Origin: Combretum micranthum
Taxonomy: Eukaryota > Streptophyta > Magnoliopsida > Myrtales > Combretaceae
Length of the DNA: 64,000 bases
Assembly (NCBI GenBank): GCA_024138025.1
Contig: JAMXBD010000815.1
Location: forward strand, 1 to 64,000
Direction of reading: 5' to 3'
The notes under the pieces were generated by a model, which was not told where the DNA came from, made no database searches, and was given only the letters and a program-made list of their open reading frames with translations. Both the position numbers and the translations under genes were made by a program. Shown in pieces: positions 14,501 to 25,951 of the stretch. Position 1 is the first letter of the stretch. Each line of letters begins with the position of its first letter.

Positions 14501-14902
14501 TAGATTTTATTGAAACAAGTATACCCGTGGCTTAAATCGAAGATCATGACATTAAGAAAGTCATGAAGTTATCTTGTGAGGTTCCTTATATGTAATGTAT
14601 GCTATGTTAGTGTTTTGGAAATTTTAAGAAGTGTAATTATTTTGATTTGAAGACAATAGAGGGATATATCCCTAAGAATTGTGATTTACCATGTTTATGC
14701 TTTATGATAAGTATTCTCTTTGTCTTGTTTCTTAATTATTATTAATATAAATTGCGCTACTCTGATGCGTTCCCTTCGTTGTGATGTACACCTTATTCAT
14801 GATATGGAAGCCTTTGTGTGACTAAGGAAGTCATTCATAGGCTTTAGTATTATGTACGGTGGATTGTCATGTTTAGGATATTCCTTGGGGCATGATAATA
14901 TA

Positions 14903-15426
14903 TATATTATATATATATTCTAAAAACATAATTTAAAAAATTGAAATTAATTTTTAATGATAAAATTAAAATTTTGAAAAAAAATAAAATAGATATAAAT
15001 TTAAAAAACAAATCAAAAATTAATAACGACTTGTGTATAACCTAACAACTTAGTGGATTATCTAGCAAGTCATGACTTATACAACCAAACTAAGAAGATA
15101 AATCTAATCCGCTGGTGACAATTGTAGTCATGTCGCAAGTCAGACCTATTCTATATCCATGTCTAACAACAAATTCTAATGTGCTTGCTATTCTTAGAGG
15201 AAGGCCACCATTAATTACTAGAGGAAATGAAATCTCTAACTTTTTTTTTAATAATTTACTTTTTTAAAGATGCCACCACATGTAATTAATAATTACAATA
15301 GATGTTAATCTAAACCATTTACTGATGATATTATCGATTCATTATTACCTATCACGTAATCGAAAATTTAAATATATAAAAGGATATGTATATAGATTAA
15401 TATTAGCAAGAGCAAGAGGATCAAGA
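14903..15426 (+). promoter_or_regulatory. Upstream region of the broken peptide gene
   Basis: There is no gene in this AT-rich stretch. A TATA-like element, AATATATAAAAGG, at 15371-15383 lies about 50 bases before the start codon at 15427. It is a plausible core promoter for the peptide gene. No other site is recognised. Confidence 0.4.
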
Positions 15427-16414
15427 ATGAAGAAGTGTATTAAAAACATTTCATCAGCAGTGTTCACAATCATTTTCTGCTTCAACTTGATGCGGATAGA
15501 AGCAAGCATAGATATGCACTTTATACAGGAGTTCACAGTTTGGTTAACCGGTTTGTGGCCCTATTTTTTAATCCTAACCATAATGATCGATTTTCAATAT
15601 CCTGATCCTAAACCGATGTATTATGAACGGTTAACCGCCTTAACAGTTAACCGTTTTTCTCGGTTAATTTTTCGGTTTTTTAACCGTTTAACATAATAGT
15701 TATGCAAATTTTGCAGTTAACCATATTTTTCAATATGTCCGTAAAAAATTAGAGTATTTTTTTGTATAATTATATTAAAAATTATAAAATAAGAATGTAA
15801 GACATGTAAAATAGTTGTTAATATATATCGGTGCCATCAACATAATCATCATAATAGCTTTTTATTTATGTGTTCTTATCAACATTGATCGATTGAGCTC
15901 AATACAAAATCTCAATCAAACACCACCATTCCAATTTTCAAACATATATGTATTTGTTTCTTCTTATCTGAATCATTCATTTCAGCATAATTCATATTGA
16001 TAACACTAAAAAAATAATTATATAGGTATATTATAAATTATATATATTTATAATTACGAATCGGTTAACCGAATCCATAGGTTTCTAGTATCTAAAAACC
16101 GAAATTGAAACAAAAAACCGAAAAAATTAAAAATGTTAATCCTAAATCAAAACCGGTGGATAGGTTAATCGTTTTTTTCAGATTGGTTTCCCGGTTCCAA
16201 TTCGGTTATCCTAAACATTCGGTTTTTTTTTCACACCCCTATGCACTTATAATTTTATGAGAAGCCTAAGGGAGCATCTGTTCAATCAAGCACCTACCGT
16301 CTCTCATCTTCGCCACTAAACCCATCCTCAATACAATTTCATATGAAACTTAAAGGATTAACTGCTCCTCCATCTGGCACTAGTCGGCGCTCTCCTTTAC
16401 CACCAGGACCATAG
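15427..16414 (+). pseudogene. Small secreted peptide precursor (IDA/PIP-like), split by a transposon
   Basis: The left part starts ATG at 15427 and gives a signal-peptide-like N terminus (MKKCIKNISSAVFTIIFCFN, then LMRIEASIDMH). After the insertion the right part resumes at 16241 with the same ATGCAC codons, in the same frame. It then runs from KPKGASV to a C terminus LKGLTAPPSGTSRRSPLPPG and a stop at 16412-16414. Removing the insert would give an intronless precursor of about 85 residues, with signal peptide, variable middle and a proline-rich C-terminal peptide. PPSGTSRR resembles the PPSxPSxR core of IDA-type and related plant peptide signals, but the asparagine-ending tail is missing, so family assignment is tentative. 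A stop at 16250-16252 lies beside the insertion scar. As it stands the gene cannot make the mature peptide from one frame. Confidence 0.6.
15524..16240. mobile_element. hAT-like non-autonomous element inside the peptide gene
   Basis: The right end TTCACACCCCTA reads TAGGGGTGTGAA inverted, a typical hAT terminus. The left end TACAGGAGTTCACAG matches it imperfectly. Target sequence TGCACTTTA (left) and TGCACTTA (right) flanks the insert, an 8-9 bp duplication with one base lost. The interior has many TTAACCGG and CGGTTAACCG words and no transposase. It separates the signal-peptide half of the host gene from the half encoding the mature peptide. Confidence 0.65.
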
Positions 16415-16756
16415 GTATCTAATCCCAACATGAGATAAATATATAGCTATGTGTGTGTACAGTAATGAAAATGCCAAATCTCTAATAATTGCTCTATAAA
16501 TAAGGAGATTAAACAGGAAGCAAGTGTTATTACCATTAGCCTTCTAAATTGGATGTATTAGATTCAATAAAAAAAAATAGTAATACTTCTTCAGATTCTC
16601 TTTTCAATAATTATTTTGTATGAGTGCAGATTCCACCAGTTTATTACTTAGTTGATTTTGTAGTTTAATACTACATGTGGTTCATGAAGTTAGAAAGGAA
16701 ATGATTCAAAAGCCTTTGAAGATTAGATGTAAGCGAAGGGTTTTCGAGAATTCTTA

Positions 16757-18320
16757 ATTATTTTTTTGCCCTCCTTGAGCAATCTTTGAGTACAAAGTGA
16801 AAAAAGAAAAAAGGTAAGATGCACGAAAGGGTAAAACAAAACCCACATATTTTTAAATGTTTAGGGGTTAATATTAAATTTGACATGTGCTTCCGGGAAT
16901 AAATTTTCAAGCATAATTAAATTAGCATCGTTAAAGTTAATATCTTGATCAGCTCATTTAACTGCCATTAAACGTCCTAGCAAAATGATCAAAAGTGTTT
17001 GACAAGTATCATTTTTGCTAGAATAGAACAAAAGCTCCAAAAGTTTCGTACATCATATTTTTTTTTTATTAACAAAAAGAGAAATAGGTATCAATCGTGT
17101 GGTACCATGAATCTTTTTGATTTTTTGTTCATGGAACTTTGGAAGGATTAGGTTTAGTATGTCCGGTAAGAAGGAAGATTGAGTCTTGCATAATTATTAA
17201 TCATGAGGAATGAAATAAAGTTGTAAGAAAAAATTTTATTTGTTAATTTTTTATCTAAATGAAGATATTTTTGAAAAATATTCTACCAAAACATTAAATT
17301 GCTACTAATAAATCTGGGTAATGAATGACTATCCTATATATATAAATAGGGTGCCTTATGGAATTGTTATTATAGTCAAATAAATACCATAATAGCTTTT
17401 TATAAAAAAAAAAAAAATACGACTCTAATAGAATTGTTATTATAATTAACTGAATCAACTAGAGATTTTATAGTCTTGTCAATGACACTATCCTGACAAT
17501 GATCAGATCATTAAAATAAATATAATAATTAATAAATTAAGGATTTGAGTAGAGTAATGAGGGTTGAGATGAACCTAGAGATTTGATACAAAATTCAACT
17601 GGGTACTAAATACTAATTCATATTTAAAATATGATAGTTAATGATGAAATAAATTAAAAGTTAGGCGGTGTTAAATATAGCGTTGCACCTGTATATGATG
17701 TAGTATATTGGTATGAGTATCCATTTTAATTAAGTGAAGCAAACTGCCAAAGAGAAAAAGAAAAAATGGAAAAAACAAGTAGTTTGGGAGGAATTTATCA
17801 AGAAAAGTATTTGTATAGGTGCTCATTATGATTCCTCTATGGCGGTAATAGTCAATATCGAATGTCCTTCTAATTTAACAATCAATATGGGATATCCTTC
17901 CAATTTAATAATCAATATCGGTTATCCTTCTAATTTAATGATCAATATCCTTCTAATTTATTTCATCGTTTAGACCATTTTGTACTTATTACTTCTTTCC
18001 ATTTGTATTTGAAGCACTGTAGAATACGTTATTAGAATCCCTTTTCCATGTTGCATACAAATGAGAGGATAAAAGCATTGTAAGTTCAAAACGTTAGAGA
18101 TTTTCACAATAAATTTCTAAGATTTTCAATAAGATAATGCTAACCGGCATGTGACATGGGTAAAAAAATTATTTTCAAACAAAAATTTCATTCTTTTCCA
18201 ATGAAAGCTAAAAAAAGAAAAAAACTAAAATTTCAAAAAGAAATGAAAAATAAATAAAAAGAAAAAAAATCGAGTAGACATGGGTATTGAGACTGAATTG
18301 GCCTGGCCTGGCCTGCCTTA
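16757..18320. repeat. Long direct repeat R1, copy 2
   Basis: This is the second copy of the 778-2350 repeat, same orientation and colinear throughout, again ending near GGTATTGAGACTG. It contains the four-unit version of the 30-bp minisatellite (17855-17965). It begins about 340 bp after the stop of the broken peptide gene. No coding potential is seen. Confidence 0.75.
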
Positions 18321-20067
18321 AGTTTGAGTTTAACTCGTTTATAAATCAAGCTTAAGCTTTACTCGAATAAAGTTTGAAGCAAATAAACAATTTAATCATC
18401 CTTTATGTATGAATTTATGTCACTTTTTTAGTCGTATATGTAAGGAATAAAGAAAGACAAAGACGAAAAATAAAGATTGAAACGACAAAGACACAAGATT
18501 GTTTACTCAGTTCGTCACAGATTGTGACTACGTCTGGGGACGCTACTAAGCCAGGATTTTCACTAATTAAAATGAGAGAGAGAGTCGATGTTACATTACA
18601 TTGATTGGTTATTTATATGGAAAGTAACCCTAATAATAATTTTACGTGAACTGTCTGAAATACCCTTTAAAAAAAATTTTATCAGGGACAATCAGCCAAC
18701 TCTCCAACGAGTTGGATCGCCGTACTCGTGAAAAAAGTGTACAGCATTCAGGCTCCACAACCCAACAGTATATATCACCGTATCCCGCTATACAGATACG
18801 GCCACTTGATTTGAATTCATATATCTATAATAAGAGATGACTTTTGTTTTCGACCAAAAAAGATAAGATGAATTTTGTCGTCATGCATTGCAGAGGTCAC
18901 CCATGTAAATTGAGATATTGTCTAATAATTATGCATGCTTGTGATGTATGATCAAGAGAAAAGAGTAAAAAATAATACTGATTTTGTGCTACCATTCCGT
19001 ACTTCCATTGCATTTTTAATCCTCATCGACTTTTAAGCCTCTTATAATAATATGTATACATATTATTATGCACGACAAAATAAATCAGGACAGCACAAAC
19101 ATAACAAATATATATAAAACGGCGCAATTTTTTTTGAGAAACAGAATATTTTTAGAATTAGAACTTAGAAGGCAGTTATTTTGCCCACATACCACTTGTT
19201 AAATGCTATAAAATTTATATTTTTATAATATTCTCTAATGAGCTTTTTACTTAGTTGCGCATGCTTATATAAGACCTGATGTAAACATGACATATAAATA
19301 TTAATAAATTTTTTACTTAGATAATATGTATTCACATAATTCCTTCAATTTTATTTTGACATATGATTACGGATCCATATTTCGATCCCACTTTTCTTTA
19401 TTCGTCGTATTAAACTTGTTAAAAAAAAATGAATTACTAAGGATCTTTTAAAGAATATAGTGTCAAAAATACTAAATGTTCCGTCTTACTTGACTGTTTC
19501 GTGGGCCAAAAAAAAAAAAAAAGAAAATCGACTATACGTATATATGCTACTTTTTCCTTCTCCACTTTGTCTTCATCAACTAATTACTGATTGTCGGTTT
19601 GAGTTAGTTTTGTTATGTGTTTTTTTATTATTATTTTTTATTTTAGATTATCAATATGTTACACTAAATGTAATATATAAATATAACTGAGTAATTAAAT
19701 CTATACTGACAATTACTTTTTGGTTATACTATATTACTTGTCCGCGTTGTAATGACAATATAATATATATGTAAAAAATATATAATAAAAAACATATTGC
19801 AATTTATTTTTGTTGATATTAAATTAAATATATAATTTAAATAGGATATTATTGTTTTAAATTTTTAAAAGTAAGGGATCAACGTTACAAGTGTTGCAAA
19901 TTAGGAATTAACTTTTTAAGTGATTAAAATAATCGATCAACAAAGTAGTGCAAAAAAATGGTCCCCTTTTGTGTTCATTTACCTTCCACTTTTTGATCTT
20001 TTATGAATCATTTAAAACATTAATATCATATTTGTACCACATTATATAACATTGATCCATTTTTTAG
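18321..20067. other. Intergenic sequence without a recognised gene
   Basis: I see no gene. The part around 18430-18700 (TTTACTCAGTTCGTCACAG, CTACGTCTGGGGACGCTACT) looks like worn retrotransposon LTR sequence, but no ends or duplications could be found. The rest is AT-rich. A 76-residue frame at 19460-19690 has no recognisable domain. Confidence 0.5.
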
Positions 20068-20453
20068 GGTAAATTACTCTAAAAAGTCTCAACGTTTATG
20101 GATAAGTTCATTTAAGATCTTAGTATTAAAAAAATTTCAAAAAGGATCCCAACGTTTGGAAAAGTGTCTTCTGAGTTTTAATTGAATATTTCTCCTATTG
20201 ATACATATCAATAGAGACCTTAGAAAAAAAAATTTTAGTTTTAATTAAATATTTCTGTTGTAAAGCGTGTCAATAGAGATCTCAATCGACCCATTTCTTT
20301 AAACATTAGAACCTCTTTTTGAGCCACCAAAAATATTGAGACCTCAATTGACCAACTTCTCCAAACATTGAGACCTCTTTTGAATTTTTCAAAACATTGA
20401 GATCTCAAATGAACGTATCTCCAAATGTTGGGACCTTGCGGTGTAATTTATCC
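20068..20453. mobile_element. MITE with about 55-bp terminal inverted repeats
   Basis: The left end GGTAAATTACTCTAAAAAGT and the inverted right end GGATAAATTACACCGCAAGG continue to match through CAACGTTT and GTTCATTTAAGATC over about 55 bp. The flanks ATTTTTTAG (left) and ATTTTTTTA (right) may be a 9-bp target duplication, which would fit a MULE-type element. The interior repeats AACATTGAGACCTC-like phrases. It is non-coding. Confidence 0.7.
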
Positions 20454-20477
20454 AATTTTTTTAACCATTTAAAATAT

Positions 20478-20791
20478 GGTAAATGTCGCAAATGGTAACT
20501 AAATTTTGGCAAAATATTCAATTAGATATTTTAACATTGAAATTGATCAATTTAGTACTTGAACTTTAAAATTGATCAATTCAGTATGTAAAAGAACTTT
20601 TTGCGTACACCAACAATACCCCCATTGTATTGGTTAAAAACACCAGCTAAGATGACAATGTTAGTCAATTCGATGGAAAATTTGTTGATGTACACAAGAA
20701 GTATATTCAGGTAATAAATTGATCAATTTCAAAATTCACATATATAATTACATATTTTTGCTAAAGTTTAGGTATCATTTGTAATATTAAC
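20478..20791. mobile_element. MITE-like foldback element, family member 2
   Basis: The left end GGTAAATGTCGCAAATGGTA and the inverted right end GTTAATATTACAAATGATAC match over about 40 bp. The interior shares TTGATCAATTTAGTACTTGAACTTT with the element at 125-402. It lies immediately right of another MITE and 47 bp left of the large Ogre-like element. It is non-coding. Confidence 0.6.
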
Positions 20792-20838
20792 ACTTTAGAA
20801 TATTAATTTCTTACTTGAATTTACCCCAAAATGTGTAT

Positions 20839-23053
20839 TATCGAGCCTGGATTTTTAATTTCTGATTTCATTTCTTTCAATTCAATCTATACCAAACCCT
20901 AACCCCTTTGATACAAACCCTCGATTAATAACTAAAAGAAATTTGCTTTATGAAAAATTTATAGGAGTTACCACCTTATCAAAATTGAGAAAAATTCGTG
21001 AGTTAGAATCAATGAGTTAGTTGATCCCAACTTAGCTACTAGTTTGGAAAAAAAATTGATTTAAACCAATTTTTTAAACCAGAGATTTTTGAATTCGGGT
21101 GTTATCATATTAAAACCATATTATTACCACTTAAAATTCATAAATTAAACTTTTATCCTTTTAATACTAAAATTTATTAATATACATACTATGATATTTA
21201 AAATTTATTATCAAAGTTTACAAACCAAAACAATATATACAATAAATAATTAATCAATTAAATATTTACAAAAAAAAGGTTTTTTTCATTTTTTATGTCA
21301 CTCTAGAGGTACTTATGTACTTGCTAATCGGGATCAGACATTACGTAATTTTTTTTAAGAAAACTTTAGTGTGTTAGTATTTTTTTTTTGAACTATTTTC
21401 CCTTTTAGTTCTTTAATTTTTCAATTTTTATAAATTTTTTTGTATATGACTGTATAGGCTCCTCTATTGATTTTTTATTTTAAAAAATAGGATTTTCTAT
21501 ATGTCAAAGAGATTTTTTTTTTTTATATATATATATATATATATATAGTATTACACTCAATCTACATATATATATACACCTTAGATTCTTCTATTTTGAC
21601 AAAATTATATTTTATCTTTTTATTTTTTTGTTTTCTTTTCTTTTTTTCATTGTTTTTTATCATTTAAATAAAAAAGGAAAAAAAAAAAAGAAATAATCAA
21701 ACTTACCTGGTTAAGGCACACGGGTTAGATCTGGTCAAATTCAAATCAGATTTTCAAGTTCAATCCGAGCCGAACCTCAGATCTTAGGCCCAATCTGCTA
21801 TACACAGCCAACGGAAACTACTGGTGGCACTCTAGTGGCTTTGGATGGCCAAGATCACGTCGGACAAGATGATCTAAGGATTATAAAGACTTCAAAGGTG
21901 GTGGTTTGTTTCAAATGTGGCTAGAACTGAGTGGTTTGAGCTCCCAAAAATGGTGGCAATCGGCGGTAGTCGTTGGAAGTTTTGAGAACCTTTAGACAGA
22001 GGAGAAAGCTACTAACTAAAGCTTTCACCACTCCTATGTCCAACTATAGCTTCGTTTTACTCTGATTTGACCTCTATTGAGAGTAATCTTAAAATTAAAA
22101 AAATGAACCCTGGATTTTGAAAACCAATCAAAGGTTGTTGGAGTCTTTTTGGATGAAATGGACTGTTGTTGATTGTTTTGAATGGTTGTGGATATTCTAA
22201 ATTGAGAATTCAACCCCTATTATACTGTTTTGGGGTTGAATTAGGTGGAGTTTGATCGAGAGTGAGTTGGTGGGTCGTGCACAAATTGGTCTTCTAGAAT
22301 GCATTCTGCGAATGCCAAGCTCAATGATCAACTTTTGGAAGACGAATAGATAGTTTTAGATCTGTACTTCTAGAAGTTAAGATGGCAGTTCGAATCGAAT
22401 TTTTAAAATTTGTTTCACGCACAAAAATGAGTTCTTGGTGAACATTGGATCGAAAAGTGAGCACCAAATCAACAGCTTTATGTTTAGTTTTTTATTCCAA
22501 TCCAAAGTATCCCATGTCTTCATCAAATTCCCCTAATCAATTTAGGGAAAATTGGAACATAAATGGACCAAAAATTGAGCTTGAAATGACATGATCGCAA
22601 GAGGAAATTTGGTCGAGTTAGGGAAGAAGAAGACGTGTATGTCATACACGCATGCCATACACACGACACACGTAGGTGCGTGTATCACAAGCGCCAAACA
22701 AGAAGAAAAATCCGCCTCCAACGTAATTTAAATCCTAGTCCCAGTTATGCATGTGTGTGTCCTTAACCATTAGGCCGTTAGCCTATGCCTCGGTCATATG
22801 GTCACTCAAATAATATTTGAGTGATCTGGACCAAAGCCAAAATATGATTTTTTTTTCTTTATGAATCATATTTTTGTATATATATATATCATTTTTTTTC
22901 TTATTATTTTTTAATATTTTTTTGAACCTTATTTTATATTTTTGTACATATATTCTATTTATATTTTTTTTTTTTTTTAATTTACTTTATAATTATAATC
23001 ATTACATATGTTATTACTATTATTACTTCAAGCGTAAAAATGGGATGTCTACA
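20839..23053 (-). repeat. 3' LTR of the Ogre-like element
   Basis: It is about 2215 bp and colinear with 51537-53714, sharing for example TCGAGCCTGGATTTT at its left end and ATTTATAGGAGT further in. On the minus strand it starts TGTAGACATCCCATTTTT. Its terminal CA has decayed to TA at 20839-20840. Long T- and AT-rich runs give spurious open frames such as 22874-23149. It differs from the 5' LTR by many substitutions and indels, so the insertion is old. Confidence 0.85.
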
Positions 23054-23070
23054 GCTGCTCCTCTTTATGG
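23054..23070 (-). other. Candidate polypurine tract
   Basis: Directly upstream of the 3' LTR, on the minus strand, the sequence reads AAAGAGGAGCAGC before TGTAGAC. This is the expected place and composition for a plus-strand primer in an LTR retrotransposon, though the tract is short and imperfect. Confidence 0.45.
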
Positions 23071-23558
23071 CAATGTTTGGGTAAAACATTGCAATAAATA
23101 CAAAGAGATACCCAATTTTTGCCCTCAAAAGCACTTACTCAAAATTTAGAGCTTCTGGTCCACTAAGAAAACTTGATTGAGATAGTGATGGTCTTGCGAT
23201 CTCGAACCTTAACTAAGAGAGAGGTAGTAATAACTTTCGATGAAGTTACCACATCATGAAAGGCTACCCTTCCTTTATATCAATGTTAAACCACTAGGCT
23301 TGTCCTGAGATGTGTCCAAGAAAATGAGGGATGACTTTGTCTTAGGTTTCTACTTTATGTTGTCATGCCCCCAGGGTATCTTAAACAGGACAGTTCCACT
23401 GTACACGATACCTAAGCTTAAGATTAACTCACAAGTCTCTCTAAAGCCATGAATATCGTGCAAAAGCGTCTCCTAAATAGATAACCAATATGCTTGATAG
23501 CATTAGATCAATAATTCAATACTACGACAACCGGTTCAAGAACTAACAGATAAACCTA

Positions 23559-23559
<1 letters not shown>

Positions 23560-23626
<67 letters not shown>
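23560..23626. repeat. (AGT)n-(AAT)n compound microsatellite
   Basis: About ten AGT units run directly into about nine to ten AAT units inside solo LTR D. The second block may have arisen from the first by transition of the G. Confidence 0.9.
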
Positions 23627-24439
23627 GTACTAGTAGACACATATAAGAGAGTAGTTTGGTTTATTGGTCTTACAAAATATTACAAAACCTTTCATAAAAC
23701 TTCGAAAACAATCCTAAGATAAAGACAAAAGAAGAAAGAACTCTCTTAACCCTCGCTTCCTTCCCACAGTGCTCCATCTCTAAAAGAAAGTTGACCTGGG
23801 TGTAGCTTCGTCCTAGCTGGTACCAAATATAATCCTATGACAATAAACTATAAGGGGTTGAGCGAACCACAGGCTCAGTGAGATATAATCCTCACTCCAT
23901 ATCATTTAAGGAAGAACAAGCAAGTTGTTTAAATAGACATATATGCTATAGAAGTTCTATATTTTTGTAGTTTGGTCCTAAAACTTTATTCGACTATAAC
24001 TATTTCGATTAAACTCCATTTTTTTATGTATAAATGGTCAATTTAATACGATTTTATGTGTATTTTAAGAATATGGTATTGTTTTTGTTAAAATAAAATT
24101 CTAAATAAACAATACGAATATATATATATATATATCTTAAAATAAAAGAGAAAATATATTAAATTTGAAAAAAAATTAAAAAATAATTTATCAATATGTA
24201 TAAAATATACATATAATAATTTACACACTTATATATTATTTATTATAGAATAGTTATATCCATATTCTATTTTAAATTTTTATGTAATATAAATTATATA
24301 ATATATGATAATAAAATTAATATAATACATACATATTTGTTCATGCATAAGAACATATATATACATATATACACACATATACATACACATATATATAATA
24401 CGTAAAAAGAAAACAGCTTCCAACATAGTTGCTGCAAGT

Positions 24440-25020
24440 TGCCGAGGAGCACCCACTATGCTGCATGGAGAGCAGCACGAGGAGAGGCTAGGGAGAGCAT
24501 CCGAGTGCTCACTGAGCACTGCTCCGAGCATTCGCTGCGTGGTGCTAGCGAGCAAATGAGCAATGTGTGTGTGTGTTTGTGCTTGGTGTGTGATGCTGCT
24601 GTAGTGATGCTCGTGTATGTGCTTGTGTTTGTTCATGTGTGTGTGTCGTGATTTGAAGCAGAGCAGCAATAGTGTGTGTGTGTGTGTGTGTTAAAATTGC
24701 AACAGCTTCTAATGTGCATGATGGAGTTCAACAGAATGCCTGATTGTGTTGTGTAGAGTGGGTGTGTCTATGCTGTGTTTGAATGCTCATGGGCATGCTA
24801 ACCGTGCATGTGTGTGGTGTTGTGTGCTAGAGTGCTCCTTGTCCTGCTCGTGTCTTTGTGTGAGATTGTGATGATCAAGTGTGTGCCAGTGAAGTGGGAG
24901 CTATATGTGTGTTGGAGTGGTTGTGTGTGTATGGCGTGTGTGAGCTACTGCATGGTGGCTATGCTTGTGGTTATTCCATGATCGGGGTGTGTTGCTGGTG
25001 AAGCTTCCAGCAAGCTCGCT
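24440..25020. repeat. Palindrome and GT-rich block of solo LTR D
   Basis: The left part (24440-24560) repeats GAGCA, TGCTC and GTGCTCACTGAGCACTGCTC-like palindromes. The right part is dominated by TGTG runs, including a perfect (TG)n at about 24672-24690. It takes the position held by GCCGGC-rich blocks in two sister LTRs. Open frames on both strands across it are compositional artefacts. Confidence 0.65.
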
Positions 25021-25067
25021 TGTCACCAAGGACGCCAAAAACAAAGGCATCACAGCAGCTTAAAGCG

Positions 25068-25275
25068 ACTTACCTGGTGATCTTGTCGCTGCTAGCGCTG
25101 CTGCTTTTGTGGTTGTTATTATTGCTGTTGCTATCATGGAAGTTGTTGTTGTTCCAGCAAAGAAGACAAAGAAAGGAAGAGAAAAAGGAAAAAAAATGAA
25201 ACAGAATAGAGAAGGATGTAACAAAGGAGAGAGAAGAGAAGAGGGAGTCGACCATATAAATATATATATATACGA
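25068..25275 (-). promoter_or_regulatory. TATA box, leader and 5' splice site in LTR D
   Basis: On the minus strand an AT run with TATATTTATATGG (around 25250-25262) is followed by a pyrimidine-rich leader. It ends at a consensus 5' splice site ACCAG|GTAAGT, the intron GT being at 25073-25072. The module matches those of the sister LTRs in order and spacing. Confidence 0.6.
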
Positions 25276-25739
25276 AGTCAAAAGAAGCACATAAGCTGCT
25301 TAGGAAAACAAAATCAAAGATAAGATTTTATCCGTAATAAACTATAGGATTATCTTATAACGTAAACTCTAGGCGAACAATCTGAAATCTAATTTGTTAG
25401 TTAGTCCGTTAGTAAATTTGTCTTGTAATAATTCAATCAAAAATAATAAAGGTCAAAATAAATCAAGTTAGCGCGATTCAAATTTTTAAATTGTTGATTA
25501 CGATATATTTTTATCTTACATGATCAATTCATCAAATATAATTTAGAGTCAAAAATCTATAATTAAAAATTATAATTACTATTATTTAAAAGTATACTGT
25601 AAGTTTAATATTATAATCAAGTTATTGTGAAAATTATAATCAAATTGATATTTCTAAAATTTTTTATCAAGTTGATTTAGTGAATCGACGATTGGAAATT
25701 TTTCAAGTCTTACATATGTTGTGAGTTTCTCTTCATTCT

Positions 25740-25951
25740 TAAAGAACTCGGATAGGCTTTGGGTTGATAGGCTTCGGTCTTTTTTCTTCTTAAAGACTCG
25801 GATGGACTTCGATCTTTTTTCTTCCTAAAGACTTAGATAGACTTCGGTCTTTTTTCTTTCTAAAAACTCAAATGGACTTCGGTCTGTTTTTTCTTTGTAA
25901 AGATATGGATGGACTTCGATATTTTTCTTCCTAAAGATTGGGATGGACTTC
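25740..25951. repeat. Tandem repeat of about 42 bp, cut by solo LTR A
   Basis: Units built on GATGGACTTCGGTCTTTTTT and CTTCCTAAAGACT repeat about five times. The array continues as ACTTCGGTCCTTTTTAC at 28732, directly after solo LTR A, which shows that the LTR landed inside it. The array belongs to the internal region of the Ogre-like element, downstream of gag. Confidence 0.8.

Larger units (their letters stand above)
2390..14897 (+). mobile_element. Outer solo LTR (B1), interrupted by two later LTRs
   Basis: The element starts TGTAAACCCTTGAAATTTTC and ends GGGGCATGATA, with the 5-bp duplication ATATA at 2385-2389 and 14898-14902. These ends match the other members of the family (start TGTAAACCCC, end GGGGCGTGACA). 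The terminal CA has decayed to TA. Removing the LTRs at 3345-7977 and 9616-13115 and their duplications leaves about 4.37 kb. No coding domain, primer binding site or second LTR is visible, so it is read as a solo LTR left by recombination. The duplication lies in an AT run, so this boundary pair is less certain than those of the nested copies. Confidence 0.75.
23361..25714 (-). mobile_element. Solo LTR (D), minus orientation, inside the Ogre-like element
   Basis: The left end TGTCATGCCCCCAGGG is the inverse of the family 3' end. The right end reads TGTAAGACTTGAAAAATTTC on the minus strand. A perfect duplication TATGT flanks it (23356-23360 and 25715-25719). It is 2354 bp and non-coding. It contains trinucleotide and GT microsatellites, a block rich in GAGCA and TGCTC palindromic words, and the TATA, leader and splice-donor module. 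Confidence 0.88.

Noticed and set aside
22874..23149. Open frame MYIYISFFFLLFFN and onward, 91 residues
   Set aside because: It lies in the U-rich end of the 3' LTR; a similar frame at 53529-53831 in the other LTR diverges, and composition explains both.
23560..23626. Possible CRISPR-like or regulatory array
   Set aside because: It is a plain trinucleotide microsatellite without spacers.
24280..24669. Overlapping open frames on both strands around 24.3-24.7 kb
   Set aside because: They are produced by GT-rich and GAGCA-type repeats within solo LTR D and show no domain or codon bias.
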